A stretch of 37,504 bases of DNA, taken from positions 1-37,504 of IMG/VR virus record IMGVR_UViG_3300045999_005920; one strand, written 5' to 3'. The translations under genes and the position numbers were made by a program. The stretch comes from a virus. Of the stretch, positions 16,742 to 23,319 are shown in pieces (the stretch's first letter is position 1; each line of letters opens with the position of its first letter). The notes below the pieces were generated by a model. That model saw only the letters and a program-made list of their open reading frames with translations. It was not told the origin of the DNA and did no database searches.

Positions 16742-18675
16742 GTTATGCAGTTATAGCCGATTTCCCGAAGGTTGCAGATTTCCGATTTACGGAAGTTAAT
16801 GACCCTACTAACGGCTTTTATACAAATCAAGGGGGCTTTATCCAATTTGACCAAAAGCCCATAAATGATAGTAGTATGTGGTTTATGACCCCAAAGGAAT
16901 ACTACTTTAAAAGGACTTATACAGATACTTGTACGGTGATAATTAATACTGAAGACTTATCGCCAGTTGTTGAACCTTCGTTATGGATAACAGATAGTAC
17001 AGGTAGATTTATACAGACTATTGGCGGTGGTGGTGGTTTATTATATTTTGGTAACGTGCCAGCAGGTACAATGACGTATGTTGACCCAGTAACATTAGCA
17101 AGTAACGATTATGCTATGCGTTCACACCGTTGGCAGTTTAAATTTAATCAGATAGATGACCCAATTACAAGCCTTACAATAGGTAACGGAATATACTACC
17201 TTAATGCAAGAGTTTACAGCCCCGATACAAGTATTTACAGAGATTACAAATCAGATGCTATATTTCTATATGAGCAATTTTTAGGCACTGTTTTAATTGA
17301 AGGGCGTGATTTAACTAATCGTAGTAGTCAGGGTGTAGTGGCAGGTGGTTGGAGTGATGGCAATGTACCCACATTTCAACATAGAGTAGAAGGTTGTATT
17401 TGGGATTATGACCCTAATGGAGTATATACGGGATATTTGCAGCAGCAATACCTATACCTACAACAAAACGCTATTAATTTTCGTACATGGATATTCTCAT
17501 TAGGTACTAACACTGAAGGTGTGCCAGCCCAAGTACATGAGAAAGTAAATGAGGCGTTAAGTACTGATTATTGGACTATTGACGGTAAGCCATTTCAGCT
17601 AAATAAATCTGATAGCGATGGAGTTAGTAAATTATGGGAAACAAACGACCCAAAGCTAAGTATTAATCGTTGGGCAAGTACACCAATAAGAGAACGTTAC
17701 AGTAATCAGCATGTATTTGTAACCGTTACACCTACTCCCGATTTAATACTATGGACTATACCCGACCCAGCTACACCGTATGCGGTTGCAGATTATATCA
17801 TTAATACAGGTAGCATGAGTGTGCCGATTGCTAGAATGGTATTCTATAATAGCACAGATGAAGACACATATATAGCAGCATTTGCGGCATTATATCCGTC
17901 ATTAGGTGGTAGTTTGTTAAGGTCAGCAGGTAAGATGTTTTACGTACCAGCACCGAGCGAAACACCTAGTATATTTGGGGTTGCACCTAGAGTTTTGACT
18001 ACTTATATGGAGTTGAAATATAGAAGAATTTCGGGTTCATGTGCAGGTGGGTTTAGGGTTGCAGGTAGCGGTAGTTTACAGGTAATAGATTGGGGAGATG
18101 GTAAGCCATACGACCAATACGAATACTTTACGGGGGTTAATAATACCCAAACACACGCTTATGATGCTGGCGGGGGCTTTACAACGGCAAACGTATTCCA
18201 CAACAACGATATAGGGCAGTTAACATTTGCAGAAGATGGTAGTTTTTATACTGCTACAGCGCAAATAGTTAGCATATTGGGTGAATTGCCCGATGGCATG
18301 AATACTATATTTATTGTAGATTGTGATGCTTTTGGTGCAGATAATAGCTATATCGGTCAGCTGGACTTAACTAATTGCCCACTAATATATTGGATAGCAA
18401 TACAAACAAATACAAGTCTATTAGGCGTAGATACTGCATTATTATTCCCAGCCCCACAGCCGTCATTATTAGTTATAAACATGAGTAATAACATATTCCC
18501 CGATGCGGCAGTAGATGCGGTAATCAATGACTATGCTAATACAAGTTGGAACGGTACGTTAGGCGGTGGCGGTATGTCGTTTTTAGGTGCTAGTATGGGT
18601 AATCCTACAGCAGCATCACTAACAAACAGAAATTTATTATTAGCAGCTACACCACCTTGGTCAATACTATTCTAA
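16735..18675 (+). CDS. Tail tip / receptor-region protein with PKD-like and leucine-rich-like parts
   Basis: This is a 646-residue protein of the distal tail. Residues about 1-200 are beta-rich with aromatic patches. Around residue 455 comes V-I-D-W-G-D-G-K-P-Y and later T-H-A-Y-D-A-G-G, the W-G-D-G and H-x-Y signature of PKD domains, which are used in carbohydrate and protein binding. After about residue 540 there is a leucine-rich-like repeat (I-G-Q-L-D-L-T-N-C-P-L and later L-L-V-I-N-M-S-N-N), resembling BspA-type surface proteins of Bacteroidota. Such modules suggest binding to a host surface protein or glycan. ATG 16735 follows a TAAATTTG box by four bases. Just downstream, after five bases, is the fibre gene. 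The exact role (baseplate upper protein or adhesin) is inferred. Confidence 0.62.
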   Translation: MPSYAVIADFPKVADFRFTEVNDPTNGFYTNQGGFIQFDQKPINDSSMWFMTPKEYYFKRTYTDTCTVIINTEDLSPVVEPSLWITDSTGRFIQTIGGGGGLLYFGNVPAGTMTYVDPVTLASNDYAMRSHRWQFKFNQIDDPITSLTIGNGIYYLNARVYSPDTSIYRDYKSDAIFLYEQFLGTVLIEGRDLTNRSSQGVVAGGWSDGNVPTFQHRVEGCIWDYDPNGVYTGYLQQQYLYLQQNAINFRTWIFSLGTNTEGVPAQVHEKVNEALSTDYWTIDGKPFQLNKSDSDGVSKLWETNDPKLSINRWASTPIRERYSNQHVFVTVTPTPDLILWTIPDPATPYAVADYIINTGSMSVPIARMVFYNSTDEDTYIAAFAALYPSLGGSLLRSAGKMFYVPAPSETPSIFGVAPRVLTTYMELKYRRISGSCAGGFRVAGSGSLQVIDWGDGKPYDQYEYFTGVNNTQTHAYDAGGGFTTANVFHNNDIGQLTFAEDGSFYTATAQIVSILGELPDGMNTIFIVDCDAFGADNSYIGQLDLTNCPLIYWIAIQTNTSLLGVDTALLFPAPQPSLLVINMSNNIFPDAAVDAVINDYANTSWNGTLGGGGMSFLGASMGNPTAASLTNRNLLLAATPPWSILF

Positions 18676-18680
18676 AAAAA

Positions 18681-21059
18681 ATGAAATACATATTAACAAT
18701 ACTAATCACATTATTTGCAGTACAAGCGATTGCACAACCTACCCCAACATACACAGGTAGCAATACCCAAATGAGTTATAATCGTGGGTCAGTGGGTGCA
18801 TTAAGATTGCAGTACATACCTAGGGGCTTTTATCCGTTCCCAACATTTGATACGTTAGGAACTATATGGGTTGATAGTGCGCAAACAAGAGGCTTATTCT
18901 ATCATAATGGGGCTGTAAGGCTTAGATTGGCAAGTGTACCGTATGTAGATAGCATAGCGGCTAGTATTGAGGCAGGTAGCGTAGATAGTAGCATATATAG
19001 CACTGTTACAAGACTATCCGATAGCTTACATTCATTAAGGGATTATGTTGACAGCAACAATACTATTATATACGGTAATATAGCAAGAATAGATAGTACG
19101 GATAGTGTTTTTTACTACCAAATTGCAGAACTGCAATCAGATGTGCCACTAATTGACAGTGCGTTAGGAGTTGCATTTGGTGCTATATCTACTCTATATG
19201 ATACGTTGCCGAATTATGTAGATACTGCACAACTAAACGATAGTTTACAGGCTATTAAAGCGGCTTACGTACCGTATACAGGGGCAACAACAGATGTAAA
19301 TTTAGGCACACATAATATACTACCCAACAGCGTAAGGCTATCTACAACACCCACAGGCACACTTACAAACGTAGGGCAACTATATTGGGATGCTACAAAT
19401 GTTACCGCTTCAATCCCACTAAATGCAAATGTTTCCATGCAGATAGGGCAAGAGATGTACATACGTGCTAGGAATAATACAGGAGTGCAAATAAACGATG
19501 GGCAAGTTGTTTATATAAACGATGCACAGGGCAACAACCCTACTATTGCGTTAGCTAATGCAGACAGTGTGACAACAAGTGAGGTGGTGGGTATAGCGAC
19601 TGAAAATATCGCTGATAATGGTACAGGGTTTGTTACCACATTCGGTATTGTAAACGGCATTAATACAAGTGGTTACAATGACGGTGATATACTTTATTTA
19701 TCTGCTACCAATGGCACAATAACTAATGTTATACCTTCACCACCACATAATGTAGTGCATATTGGCGTGGCATTAAATAGCACTGTTAATGGTAAGATAT
19801 TCGTACACCCAGCAGACCCGATAGGGCAAGATACCACATTCGCAGCACCGTATAACAGCAATAAGGTAGCACCTACACAAAGGGCAATCGGTACGTATGC
19901 ACGTAAGATTGTGAAAGATACGGCAAGTGCGTTGAGGACTGCAATAAATACTAAAGGTAGTGGCACAGTTACATCTATTCAATTGGTAGGCGGAACTAAT
20001 GTAACCATAACCCCTACAACAGCAATTACAACAAGTGGCACATATACTATCAGTGCTACAGGTGGCAGTAGTACAATAGTAAAAGCTAATGAATTTAACA
20101 TGCTTTATAAGGCAAATGGCGATACTACTATTCGTGGGACTACTAAGGTACGAGTTGATACAACAGATTTACGCATGGAGTTTGCATTTGACACAACAAC
20201 ATCTACCGTAACCACCGACCCACATGGCGGTGTAAAAATATGGGGTAGTAATCGTATGGGTATGGGTGCGGTAAGGATAAATGATACTGTATCAATACCA
20301 GCAGCACTGCAACGGGCTATAAATACACAGATTACAAGTACGCTTATGCCTAACACAACTCTTATAACAGGGGCAGCGGCTACAGGTAATTATAGCATAG
20401 GCGGTCCAGTAAGTATAATGCCTACAAGTTCACCGCTACTTACTAACGTTGTGAGTGCATACAACAGCACAATACAGCATTTAAACTATACCAAGTTGGT
20501 AATAACTACACAAACAGGAGCAAATATAGCAGCAGGAATAAGATGCAACTCTAATTTGCAACCATTAGGTATAATTACAGGTAACACAAAGTTTAGTGGC
20601 GGTGGCGGTAGGGGTACATTTACATTTTCGTTCCCTACTTACAATGCAGGGCAAAGAATATTTGTCGGCTACAGTTCTGTTATATCACAACCATTAGTTG
20701 ACCCTACAACCTTTTTAGGGGCTAATAATGGTTTAGGAGTTGGCAAAGATGCGGCAGATACAACACTGCAATTTTTCAATAGCAACAGCGTAACCGTACC
20801 AACAAAGGTTAATACAGGTGTCACACCTAATGCCGAAGATGTATATAGAGTAACAGTTTATGTTGCACCTAACAGCACATACTATATACAATTAGAAGTA
20901 ATTAGTAAGTCAGCACCAATAAGGGTAATTACTTATAATCCCACTACATTTGTACCACCAGTAGGTATTAAAATATACCCAATGCAGTGGATTAATAATG
21001 CAGCCACAGCCGCAGCTATTCAGTACGGTTTTATTTACGCTATGGAAGAAATATACTAA
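18681..21059 (+). CDS. Tail fibre-like protein with an N-terminal signal peptide
   Basis: This 792-residue protein starts M-K-Y-I-L-T-I-L followed by a hydrophobic core and a cleavage site A-I-A before Q-P-T. That is a standard Sec signal in Bacteroidota. Around residue 195 it has Y-V-P-Y-T-G-A-T-T-D-V-N-L-G, a motif recurrent in tail fibres of phages from this phylum. The rest is repetitive T/S/N/G-rich beta sequence with D-S-S-I-Y-S and D-S-T-D-S-V coiled or helical stretches near residues 95-170, as in trimeric fibres. ATG 18681 is chosen over an upstream in-frame start because it gives the signal peptide directly after the previous stop. A signal peptide on a fibre that must join virions in the cytoplasm is unexpected. 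The receptor-binding function is inferred from position and composition. Confidence 0.72.
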   Translation: MKYILTILITLFAVQAIAQPTPTYTGSNTQMSYNRGSVGALRLQYIPRGFYPFPTFDTLGTIWVDSAQTRGLFYHNGAVRLRLASVPYVDSIAASIEAGSVDSSIYSTVTRLSDSLHSLRDYVDSNNTIIYGNIARIDSTDSVFYYQIAELQSDVPLIDSALGVAFGAISTLYDTLPNYVDTAQLNDSLQAIKAAYVPYTGATTDVNLGTHNILPNSVRLSTTPTGTLTNVGQLYWDATNVTASIPLNANVSMQIGQEMYIRARNNTGVQINDGQVVYINDAQGNNPTIALANADSVTTSEVVGIATENIADNGTGFVTTFGIVNGINTSGYNDGDILYLSATNGTITNVIPSPPHNVVHIGVALNSTVNGKIFVHPADPIGQDTTFAAPYNSNKVAPTQRAIGTYARKIVKDTASALRTAINTKGSGTVTSIQLVGGTNVTITPTTAITTSGTYTISATGGSSTIVKANEFNMLYKANGDTTIRGTTKVRVDTTDLRMEFAFDTTTSTVTTDPHGGVKIWGSNRMGMGAVRINDTVSIPAALQRAINTQITSTLMPNTTLITGAAATGNYSIGGPVSIMPTSSPLLTNVVSAYNSTIQHLNYTKLVITTQTGANIAAGIRCNSNLQPLGIITGNTKFSGGGGRGTFTFSFPTYNAGQRIFVGYSSVISQPLVDPTTFLGANNGLGVGKDAADTTLQFFNSNSVTVPTKVNTGVTPNAEDVYRVTVYVAPNSTYYIQLEVISKSAPIRVITYNPTTFVPPVGIKIYPMQWINNAATAAAIQYGFIYAMEEIY

Positions 21060-21061
21060 CT

Positions 21062-21295
21062 ATGATACAGATACAGCCAAGAGAATATACCACAGGGATT
21101 GCAACACTATTGCACGTAACAGCCACTATTGCAGATGGTAGCGGTGCTATATGGTACAAGCTATTATCAGCAGATAATAAAATAGTGACTGAGGGTAATT
21201 TGCCAGTAGATAGTGAATTTGCACTTGCGTACAATGGTAGCGAAATAATGGCAGGGAATTACATTGCTAATTATTTGGGGGTAACAATATTATAA
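21062..21295 (+). CDS. Small protein after the tail fibre
   Basis: This 77-residue protein (M-I-Q-I-Q-P-R-E-Y-T-T-G) starts two bases after the fibre stop. It is beta-type with no membrane segment; the end (G-N-Y-I-A-N-Y-L-G-V-T-I-L) looks like closing strands. Proteins of this size and place may be fibre chaperones or tip subunits. I recognise no family. The minus-33 element of the next promoter lies inside its last codons. Confidence 0.7.
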   Translation: MIQIQPREYTTGIATLLHVTATIADGSGAIWYKLLSADNKIVTEGNLPVDSEFALAYNGSEIMAGNYIANYLGVTIL

Positions 21296-21304
21296 GTATA
21301 TTTG
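21275..21304 (+). promoter_or_regulatory. Two-part promoter of the holin-like genes
   Basis: TTG at 21275-21277, a 19-base spacer and TATATTTG at 21297-21304 match the Bacteroidota consensus fully. The leader to ATG 21327 is about 20 nt. Confidence 0.75.
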
Positions 21305-21326
21305 TCAAAACTAATTTAAGTAGCAA

Positions 21327-21581
21327 ATGTCACCCAAGGAAGAAACGGTACTTACCAAAAAGATAACAGGCATTACATGGGGTGTAATTATTACCATTAC
21401 CACTATTACAGGCGGTGTGCTAACGATGGGAGTTAAGGGTTATACCAATATACTATACGCTATTGAGCGCAACAACAGCGACTACAGACAGGTACAGGAA
21501 CAAATTAAGTACATGGGTAATGATGTGAATAGGCACGAACAACAGATACAATATTTAATGACAAATAAAACTAAACAATGA
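21327..21581 (+). CDS. Small membrane protein with coiled coil, holin-associated type
   Basis: This 84-residue protein has one hydrophobic segment at about residues 15-36 (G-V-I-I-T-I-T-T-I-T-G-G-V-L) and a charged, helical C-terminus (Q-V-Q-E-Q-I-K-Y-M-G-N-D-V-N-R-H). This resembles small XhlA-like or holin-accessory proteins. It overlaps the next gene by four bases (ATGA), which has two membrane segments. Together they are the probable membrane pore or its regulator (holin/antiholin pair). The call rests on size, topology and place in the lysis region. Confidence 0.6.
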   Translation: MSPKEETVLTKKITGITWGVIITITTITGGVLTMGVKGYTNILYAIERNNSDYRQVQEQIKYMGNDVNRHEQQIQYLMTNKTKQ

Positions 21582-21835
21582 AACTATTTAATTGGATAGG
21601 TAACGCATTGAGTGAGAACGGTAGCCCAAGTAGTAAGAGGTTATTCGGTTTTATGTTTGTGATTACAACTTGCATAGTTGTGATGTATCAAGTATTTCAC
21701 AGTATGAAATTAGATACCTACATTTACTATCCTATGCTTAGCATGATTGCACTATTAGCAGGTGTAGCAACCGTACCACAGTTAATTAAGTTGTGGAGAG
21801 GTGGTAATGATAAAGACGATACTAAGAGTGAGTAA
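21578..21835 (+). CDS. Holin candidate with two membrane segments
   Basis: This 85-residue protein has hydrophobic segments at about residues 24-42 (L-F-G-F-M-F-V-I-T-T-C-I-V-V) and 50-68 (Y-P-M-L-S-M-I-A-L-L-A-G-V), with a charged C-terminal tail K-L-W-R-G-G-N-D-K-D-D. Size, two helices and polar tail fit a holin, which permeabilises the inner membrane at lysis. The ATG lies in the ATGA overlap with the upstream gene, and a strong terminator follows 20 nt later. Confidence 0.65.
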   Translation: MKLFNWIGNALSENGSPSSKRLFGFMFVITTCIVVMYQVFHSMKLDTYIYYPMLSMIALLAGVATVPQLIKLWRGGNDKDDTKSE

Positions 21836-21855
21836 AGATGTGTGTTTAGTGTGTA

Positions 21856-21894
21856 GCCCCTGACCGTTGTGTGTTTCGGTTGGGGGCTTTTTTT
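21856..21894 (+). terminator. Rho-independent terminator after the holin-like pair
   Basis: An 11-base-pair stem (GCCCCTGACCG with CGGTTGGGGGC, two G-U pairs) and a ten-base loop are followed by seven T. Confidence 0.87.
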
Positions 21895-21909
21895 ATTAAA
21901 ATACTTTAC

Positions 21910-21917
21910 TATCTTTG
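21910..21917 (+). promoter_or_regulatory. Bacteroidota-type promoter, box TATCTTTG
   Basis: An exact TAnnTTTG lies 16 bases after the terminator T run, with an 18-nt A/C-rich leader to ATG 21936. The in-frame TTG at 21915 is part of the box and is not a start codon. Confidence 0.6.
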
Positions 21918-21935
21918 CAAAAACACACAAAACAC

Positions 21936-22223
21936 ATGGGATCAACTATCAAACAGCTACAGCAAAAATTAAACATGGCTAACAAGACAGTAGCCGAATT
22001 GATGGAGCAGAACGCCCTACTTACTGATGACTTGCAAAATGCCAATCACGACATTGACAAGTTAATTAAATCGGTGAACGATGTAACAGCAGAAAACTAC
22101 GCACTAAAATCCGAGATTGAGCGCACCAATAGGCATATTAATTTAGCTGAAAATGTCATAAACGCTAAAGAGCAACAGCCGTTAGTAGTCAACCATTATC
22201 ATAATTGTACGATTAATAAGTAA
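21936..22223 (+). CDS. Coiled-coil protein in its own transcription unit
   Basis: This 95-residue protein is almost entirely predicted coiled coil (L-Q-Q-K-L-N-M-A-N-K-T-V-A-E-L at residues 7-21, continuing to about 80), ending V-V-N-H-Y-H-N-C-T-I-N-K. It has no signal peptide or membrane segment. ATG 21936 follows TATCTTTG by 18 bases and a terminator follows the stop by 24 bases. It sits among lysis genes, so it could regulate lysis, but there is no direct evidence. Its second and third codons (GGA TCA) contain the only GATC found in the whole window. Confidence 0.72.
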   Translation: MGSTIKQLQQKLNMANKTVAELMEQNALLTDDLQNANHDIDKLIKSVNDVTAENYALKSEIERTNRHINLAENVINAKEQQPLVVNHYHNCTINK

Positions 22224-22247
22224 AAATGTTTTAGGGTTAAAAATGGG

Positions 22248-22275
22248 GCTGCATTATTCTTAGTGCGGCTTTTTT
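22248..22275 (+). terminator. Rho-independent terminator
   Basis: An eight-base-pair stem (GCTGCATT with AGTGCGGC, two G-U pairs), six-base loop and six T close the single-gene unit of the coiled-coil protein. Confidence 0.78.
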
Positions 22276-22278
22276 GTT

Positions 22279-22286
22279 TATATTTG
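22279..22286 (+). promoter_or_regulatory. Bacteroidota-type promoter, box TATATTTG
   Basis: An exact TAnnTTTG lies three bases after the T run of the terminator and four bases (CGTT) before ATG 22291, predicting a leaderless transcript. Confidence 0.62.
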
Positions 22287-22290
22287 CGTT

Positions 22291-22884
22291 ATGACATTCA
22301 CATCAAATAATCACCCCAACGATAAGTTTTTCGCAGCACTGTTATTAGGCTGCATACTTTGCATAGCTGCATTTTTTATTACGGTATCTAGTAGCTGCAA
22401 GAGTACAGAAAAAAAACAAGCTAAGTTATACGGCAAATTTGACAAGTTGAAGCGCAAAGCAGATGCAGACAGTGTACTAAAGGTTGTGCCGAGCAAATGG
22501 AGTTTGGCTAATTTCCCAGTCAAATTAAGCGGAACAAAAACCGTCTATTTGCCGAGTAAGAAAATAATTACCCATGATACGGTAACTAAAATAAGTCAAG
22601 TTAATGACACCGTTTACTTGACAAAAACCATTACTAAGCATGTACATTCAGTTGACACGCTACGCACCACCGATACAATACTTGATAATAGACCATTAAC
22701 GCAATTACAGACCGATTATAGGGCGTTAGATGCTAAGTTGATACAATCTATCACTAAGGCGGAGATTGCCACAGAAACAAAAAATAAACAGCGTAGTAAG
22801 TTATTATGGTCAATAGGATTGAACATACTTTTAATACTGCTGATAATTGCACATTATTTGCGTAGATTTGGGATATTGAATTAG
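22291..22884 (+). CDS. Spanin candidate with hydrophobic segments at both ends
   Basis: This 197-residue protein has an N-terminal hydrophobic segment (about residues 13-32) followed by S-S-S-Cys36-K-S, a weak lipobox. The central periplasm-type region has repeated D-T-V/D-T-L and K-T-I-T-K segments (residues 90-130) and a helical part (130-165). The C-terminal membrane segment is L-L-W-S-I-G-L-N-I-L-L-I-L-L-I-I (about 170-188) with a basic tail. An outer-membrane lipid anchor plus a C-terminal inner-membrane helix is the layout of unimolecular spanins, which fuse inner and outer membranes in the last lysis step. If Cys36 is not lipidated, it is a two-pass membrane protein. Location between holin-like and endolysin genes supports a lysis role. 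Its stop codon overlaps the tRNA-like gene. Confidence 0.55.
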   Translation: MTFTSNNHPNDKFFAALLLGCILCIAAFFITVSSSCKSTEKKQAKLYGKFDKLKRKADADSVLKVVPSKWSLANFPVKLSGTKTVYLPSKKIITHDTVTKISQVNDTVYLTKTITKHVHSVDTLRTTDTILDNRPLTQLQTDYRALDAKLIQSITKAEIATETKNKQRSKLLWSIGLNILLILLIIAHYLRRFGILN

Positions 22885-22947
22885 TCAAGTCGTTTTAATG
22901 GTAAGACGGCACATTTGCTGATACGAGTTCAAATCTTGTCTTGACTA
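22883..22947 (+). tRNA. tRNA-like gene with the anticodon region deleted
   Basis: The 65-base segment folds as a tRNA. A perfect 7-bp acceptor stem is formed by AGTCAAG (22883-22889) and CTTGACT (22940-22946), with T at position 8. The D arm is GTTT/AGAC (22892-22895/22904-22907) with GG in its loop. The T arm is ACGAG/CTTGT (22923-22927/22935-22939) with the canonical loop TTCAAAT. The anticodon arm is cut short: GCACATT (positions 27-33, ending in the conserved T33) is followed directly by TGC (41-43) and TGAT. Seven to eight bases, including the anticodon, are missing. GCA/TGC can still pair around a four-base CATT loop. The D loop also seems to hold one extra T. No CCA is encoded. It overlaps the stop of the spanin candidate and shares its transcript up to 23002. 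It may be a decayed tRNA or a tRNA mimic. Confidence 0.6.
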
Positions 22948-22972
22948 AGGTTTTTTCATAAGGATTAATTTT

Positions 22973-23002
22973 CCCTGACTATTTCTATAGTTGGGGTTTT
23001 TT
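22973..23002 (+). terminator. Rho-independent terminator after the tRNA-like RNA
   Basis: A ten-base-pair stem (CCCTGACTAT with ATAGTTGGGG, two G-U pairs) with TTCT tetraloop is followed by six T. It gives the spanin and tRNA-like transcript a defined 3' end. Confidence 0.86.
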
Positions 23003-23019
23003 ATTCCAAATTAATGTTG

Positions 23020-23027
23020 TAGATTTG
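23020..23027 (+). promoter_or_regulatory. Promoter of the structured RNA gene, box TAGATTTG
   Basis: An exact TAnnTTTG lies 17 bases after the previous T run, with predicted start near 23031-23033. That is one to three bases before the long 5' stem of the RNA. No protein gene begins for 290 bases downstream. No ideal minus-33 TTG. Confidence 0.55.
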
Positions 23028-23031
23028 CAAT

Positions 23032-23242
23032 TCAAAAGGTATTCAAGGGACTACACCGCACATCTGATGTACGAACGTAGGGTAAAATATTGAGTACCTT
23101 TTACCTTATTTCCTGTCGTAAGATAGCACCCCTATAACGTTACCCATATTGGTCTATGGTTGAGGGTTTACAAAATCAGAGTTTTCGACTTCCGCTGATT
23201 GTAACGTATAATATTAGCCTACCTTTATTGGTGGGCTTTTTT
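23032..23242 (+). ncRNA. Structured non-coding RNA gene of about 210 nt
   Basis: No open frame of note is present between 22885 and 23319, yet this part has its own promoter and terminator. Folding by eye shows a 13-bp stem, 23034-23046 with 23090-23102 (one G-U pair), enclosing CTAC/GTAG (23051-23054/23077-23080) and a hairpin CACAT-CTG-ATGTA region (23057-23073). Next comes a three-way junction: P1 23137-23143/23201-23207 (ACGTTAC with GTAACGT), P2 23144-23148/23155-23159 and P3 23174-23179/23195-23200, with P2 and P3 stacked on P1. A 14-nt single-stranded linker contains GAGGG, which could pair with ACCC at 23128-23131 as a pseudoknot. A second TACC repeat allows an alternative hairpin (23081-23087/23099-23105) exclusive with the long stem. 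I match it to no RNA family I know. Confidence 0.5.
23216..23242 (+). terminator. Rho-independent terminator of the structured RNA
   Basis: An eight-base-pair stem (AGCCTACC with GGTGGGCT, one G-U pair) with loop TTTATT runs into six T. Confidence 0.84.
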
Positions 23243-23285
23243 ATTTACCTTTACCGCACAATAAGTGTAAGCATATAATTTGACA

Positions 23286-23315
23286 TTGCAATAAATTAGT
23301 AATAATATACCTTTA
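23286..23315 (+). promoter_or_regulatory. Promoter of the endolysin gene
   Basis: TTG at 23286-23288, a 19-base spacer and TACCTTTA at 23308-23315 (one mismatch to TAnnTTTG). Four bases (CATT) precede ATG 23320, so the mRNA is predicted leaderless. Confidence 0.6.
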
Positions 23316-23319
23316 CATT

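Noticed and set aside
22923-22947. tRNA 3' end as a phage attachment site
   Set aside because: An attP normally holds only the 3' part of a host tRNA and lies next to an integrase gene; here a full acceptor stem is present and no integrase is visible.
22885-23319. Group I intron or split-gene explanation for the structured region
   Set aside because: Flanking genes are complete, the region has its own promoter and terminator, and I could not find the paired P3-P7-P8 core. A CTGATG at 23064-23069 recalls a hammerhead core, but the GAAA and stem II are missing.
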